Source: Octadecabacter sp. B2R22 (GTDB lineage Bacteria > Pseudomonadota > Alphaproteobacteria > Rhodobacterales > Rhodobacteraceae). Taken from it: DNA of 64,000 bases. The notes beneath the pieces are model-generated. The model worked only from the letters and a program-made list of their open reading frames with translations, was not told the DNA's origin and did no database searches. The stretch's first letter is position 1, and the number at the start of each line of letters is the position of its first letter. Shown in pieces: positions 62,581 through 64,000 of this stretch. The translations under genes and the position numbers were made by a program. The stretch spans positions 310,001-374,000 of the forward strand of contig NZ_JAHKQJ010000007.1 in the NCBI RefSeq assembly GCF_018861045.1. Direction: 5' to 3'.

Positions 62581-63408
62581 TCAGAGCGTCACAGTGCCTT
62601 TTATCAAAATATTAGTATGCCCACCGATGCGGATTTCCCCTGCATCGTTGGGGATTACGTGAACGCGGCCAGTGCGGTGAATACAGCTGCCTTGCGCCAC
62701 GACATAGGGCTGGCGCACGCGGCCCTGTGATTGCAGCCAATGGGCCAGTGCGGCATTCAATGATCCAGTGATCGGGTCCTCATGGGCGCCGCGTTTGAGG
62801 TCAAACATCCGAACTTCAAACGCCACATCGCCTTTGGCATGGGGGGCGATCAAGCCAACGGCGAACCCGTTCAAGCAGTCGTCTGCCACGATCTTGCTCG
62901 CATCCAAATCAAGTAGATCACTGGCATCGGCCAATTCCAAAACATGCCAAACAGGACCGTTGTCCAAGACCGCACCGCTACGCACATGTGCTGCATCAAA
63001 TCCGAAGGCTTCAACCAGCGCATCCAAGATGCTTTCAGGTAGCTTCGAAATCGCCGTAGGGGGCGCCACAAACGCAGTTTGATCACCGGTCAGGTCAATG
63101 TCGACAATCCCCACACCGCAGTTCTGACGTATCACACCACCCGCCTTTGGGGTGTTACCGGCCGCAAGCCAACAGGTCGCTGTGCCCAAGGTCGGGTGCC
63201 CCGCGAACGGCAGTTCACGTTGCGCCGTGAAAATACGAATGTCGTAGTCTGCATCAGGATGACTGGGCGGGCGAACGAACGTCGTCTCCGCGAGGTTCGT
63301 CCAGCGTGCAAATCCCTGCATGGCCGCATCATCCAAACCGTCACCATCAAGCACCACAGCCAGCCCGTTGCCGCCCGTCGGCGTTGTGCTGAACACATCG
63401 CACTGCAT
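62581..63408 (-). CDS. PhzF family isomerase-like protein
   Basis: 275 residues from the ATG at 63408; a TTG 24 bases upstream is less likely. The catalytic Glu is in NLAETTFV; ELPFAGHPTLGTA and HEDPITGSLNAALAHWL are the two PhzF signatures. The family isomerises small carboxylic acids (PhzF in phenazine synthesis), but most members have no known substrate. Convergent with the GapR-like gene. Confidence 0.93.
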   Translation of the reverse strand: MQCDVFSTTPTGGNGLAVVLDGDGLDDAAMQGFARWTNLAETTFVRPPSHPDADYDIRIFTAQRELPFAGHPTLGTATCWLAAGNTPKAGGVIRQNCGVGIVDIDLTGDQTAFVAPPTAISKLPESILDALVEAFGFDAAHVRSGAVLDNGPVWHVLELADASDLLDLDASKIVADDCLNGFAVGLIAPHAKGDVAFEVRMFDLKRGAHEDPITGSLNAALAHWLQSQGRVRQPYVVAQGSCIHRTGRVHVIPNDAGEIRIGGHTNILIKGTVTL

Positions 63409-63421
63409 GAAAGGGCGGGAA

Positions 63422-64000
63422 TTAAGGGGCAATGAAGGTCACCCCGTCCATCCGTTCGATACGATAAACGTCATCATCATAACCGGCGGTTAATGTGGCC
63501 ACGGTGTCCTCGGTCCAACCGGGGAGGTCGATTTCGTCCTCGACCTCATCTTCAAGCGCGTACTTTTCGAGGAAGGCAGCGATGATCCGCCGTTTTTGCG
63601 ATTCCGTCTGTGGCGGGTTCGCGCGCAGATAGCTCACAAATTTCTTCATTCCGTCGGGGCTCATGATCGCGCTCAGCAAATCGAAACCACCTGTGATTTT
63701 CACCAATGGATCAATGCCACCGAGTTCTCGGATCAGCTGCGCCCAAATCATCGGAGTATCTTCATTACACCACACTGTAACTGTCGCCTTGGGCAGGATT
63801 TTTCGGATACGTGCGATCAAATCAGACCATCGCAATTGCATCGGATCAAAGCCGTTCAGAAACGACTCAAGGTCATCGACTTTCGAGTCGCCAAAAACAG
63901 CGGGAATAAACGTCGCGGGATTCCGAATCCCGAGGAAAACTTCGATTTCATCTTCGGGAAAGAGGCTGGCCAAGCCCGTAAGCTTGTCTTCCGCTAACGC
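63422..64000 (-). CDS. unknown protein, 5' truncated by the window edge
   Basis: The frame is open to base 64000, so the gene continues beyond the window; the TTG at 63973 is not convincing as a start. About 193 residues are visible. FLGIRNPATFIPAVFG near the left end resembles the 3'-phosphate-binding segment of sulfotransferases (RNP pattern), but the rest, including LPKATVTVWCNEDTP, is not enough for assignment. The last ~45 residues are acidic. PhzF starts 14 bases beyond its stop. Confidence 0.7.
   Translation of the reverse strand, partial: ALAEDKLTGLASLFPEDEIEVFLGIRNPATFIPAVFGDSKVDDLESFLNGFDPMQLRWSDLIARIRKILPKATVTVWCNEDTPMIWAQLIRELGGIDPLVKITGGFDLLSAIMSPDGMKKFVSYLRANPPQTESQKRRIIAAFLEKYALEDEVEDEIDLPGWTEDTVATLTAGYDDDVYRIERMDGVTFIAP

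Noticed and set aside
36-64000. tRNA, rRNA or mobile elements
   Set aside because: I looked for cloverleaf arms, terminal repeats and transposase frames by eye and saw none I could support; a covariance search would be decisive.

Overview
The window is a dense stretch of a bacterial chromosome, almost certainly from a marine member of the Roseobacter group (Alphaproteobacteria, Rhodobacterales). The grounds are family-level: an NDUFA12 / MlaD / DUF2155 run next to aat, DUF3422, a BolA/J-domain pair, a giant RTX protein ending in a Hint domain, a fused pntA-pntB pair, clpP-clpX, accB-accC and a DUF2312 (GapR-like) protein, with moderate-to-high GC and GTG/TTG starts. Yoonia, Loktanella or Octadecabacter would fit, but this is inference. 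I saw no tRNA, rRNA, insertion sequence, integrase, phage gene or CRISPR array. No gene-free stretch reaches 300 bases; the longest are 1626-1896, 20259-20484 and 10803-11011, which hold hairpins or promoters only.

Left part (1-14.8 kb): the end of a RskA-type anti-sigma factor with a secreted fasciclin protein, a Tat-exported MsrB, a J-domain protein divergent from BolA, gatB divergent from a lytic transglycosylase, a membrane acyltransferase, aminopeptidase N, then glcB-glcG (malate synthase G and its HbpS/GlcG partner) and a class-C26 gamma-glutamyl hydrolase. Middle part (14.8-39 kb): a 1795-residue RTX/Hint exoprotein, pntAB (transhydrogenase), secreted and metabolic singletons (dienelactone hydrolase, RluE, DUF3422, moaA, YihY), and a four-gene biofilm locus: a BapA-like adhesin with seven Ig-like repeats followed by its own type I secretion system (TolC-like, LapB-like ABC, HlyD-like). 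This is followed by clpP-clpX, RidA and a small envelope gene cluster (NDUFA12, MlaD, DUF2155).

Right part (44-62 kb) is the most interesting. It groups acetyl-CoA carboxylase subunits (accB, accC), acetyl-CoA synthetase (acs), a complete branched-chain/amide-type ABC importer (livFGMH plus a Tat-signal binding protein), a divergent RamB/ScfR-type short-chain fatty acyl regulator, and a CrbS-like two-component system: a CheY-like receiver, a small two-helix membrane protein and an SLC5-transporter/histidine-kinase fusion. CrbS systems control acs elsewhere, so the cluster looks like an integrated module for sensing, importing and activating short carboxylates. The regulator carries a stretch that lines up in register with the dimerization helix of the neighbouring kinase, including a His-Glu pair, and its promoter region holds two copies of a 9-base element three helical turns apart. 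Beyond it lie a FliM/FliN-like orphan protein and a FadB-like enzyme that has an intact hydratase domain and the C-terminal dehydrogenase segment but no NAD-binding domain between them. The window ends in PhzF and a gene cut by the right edge.
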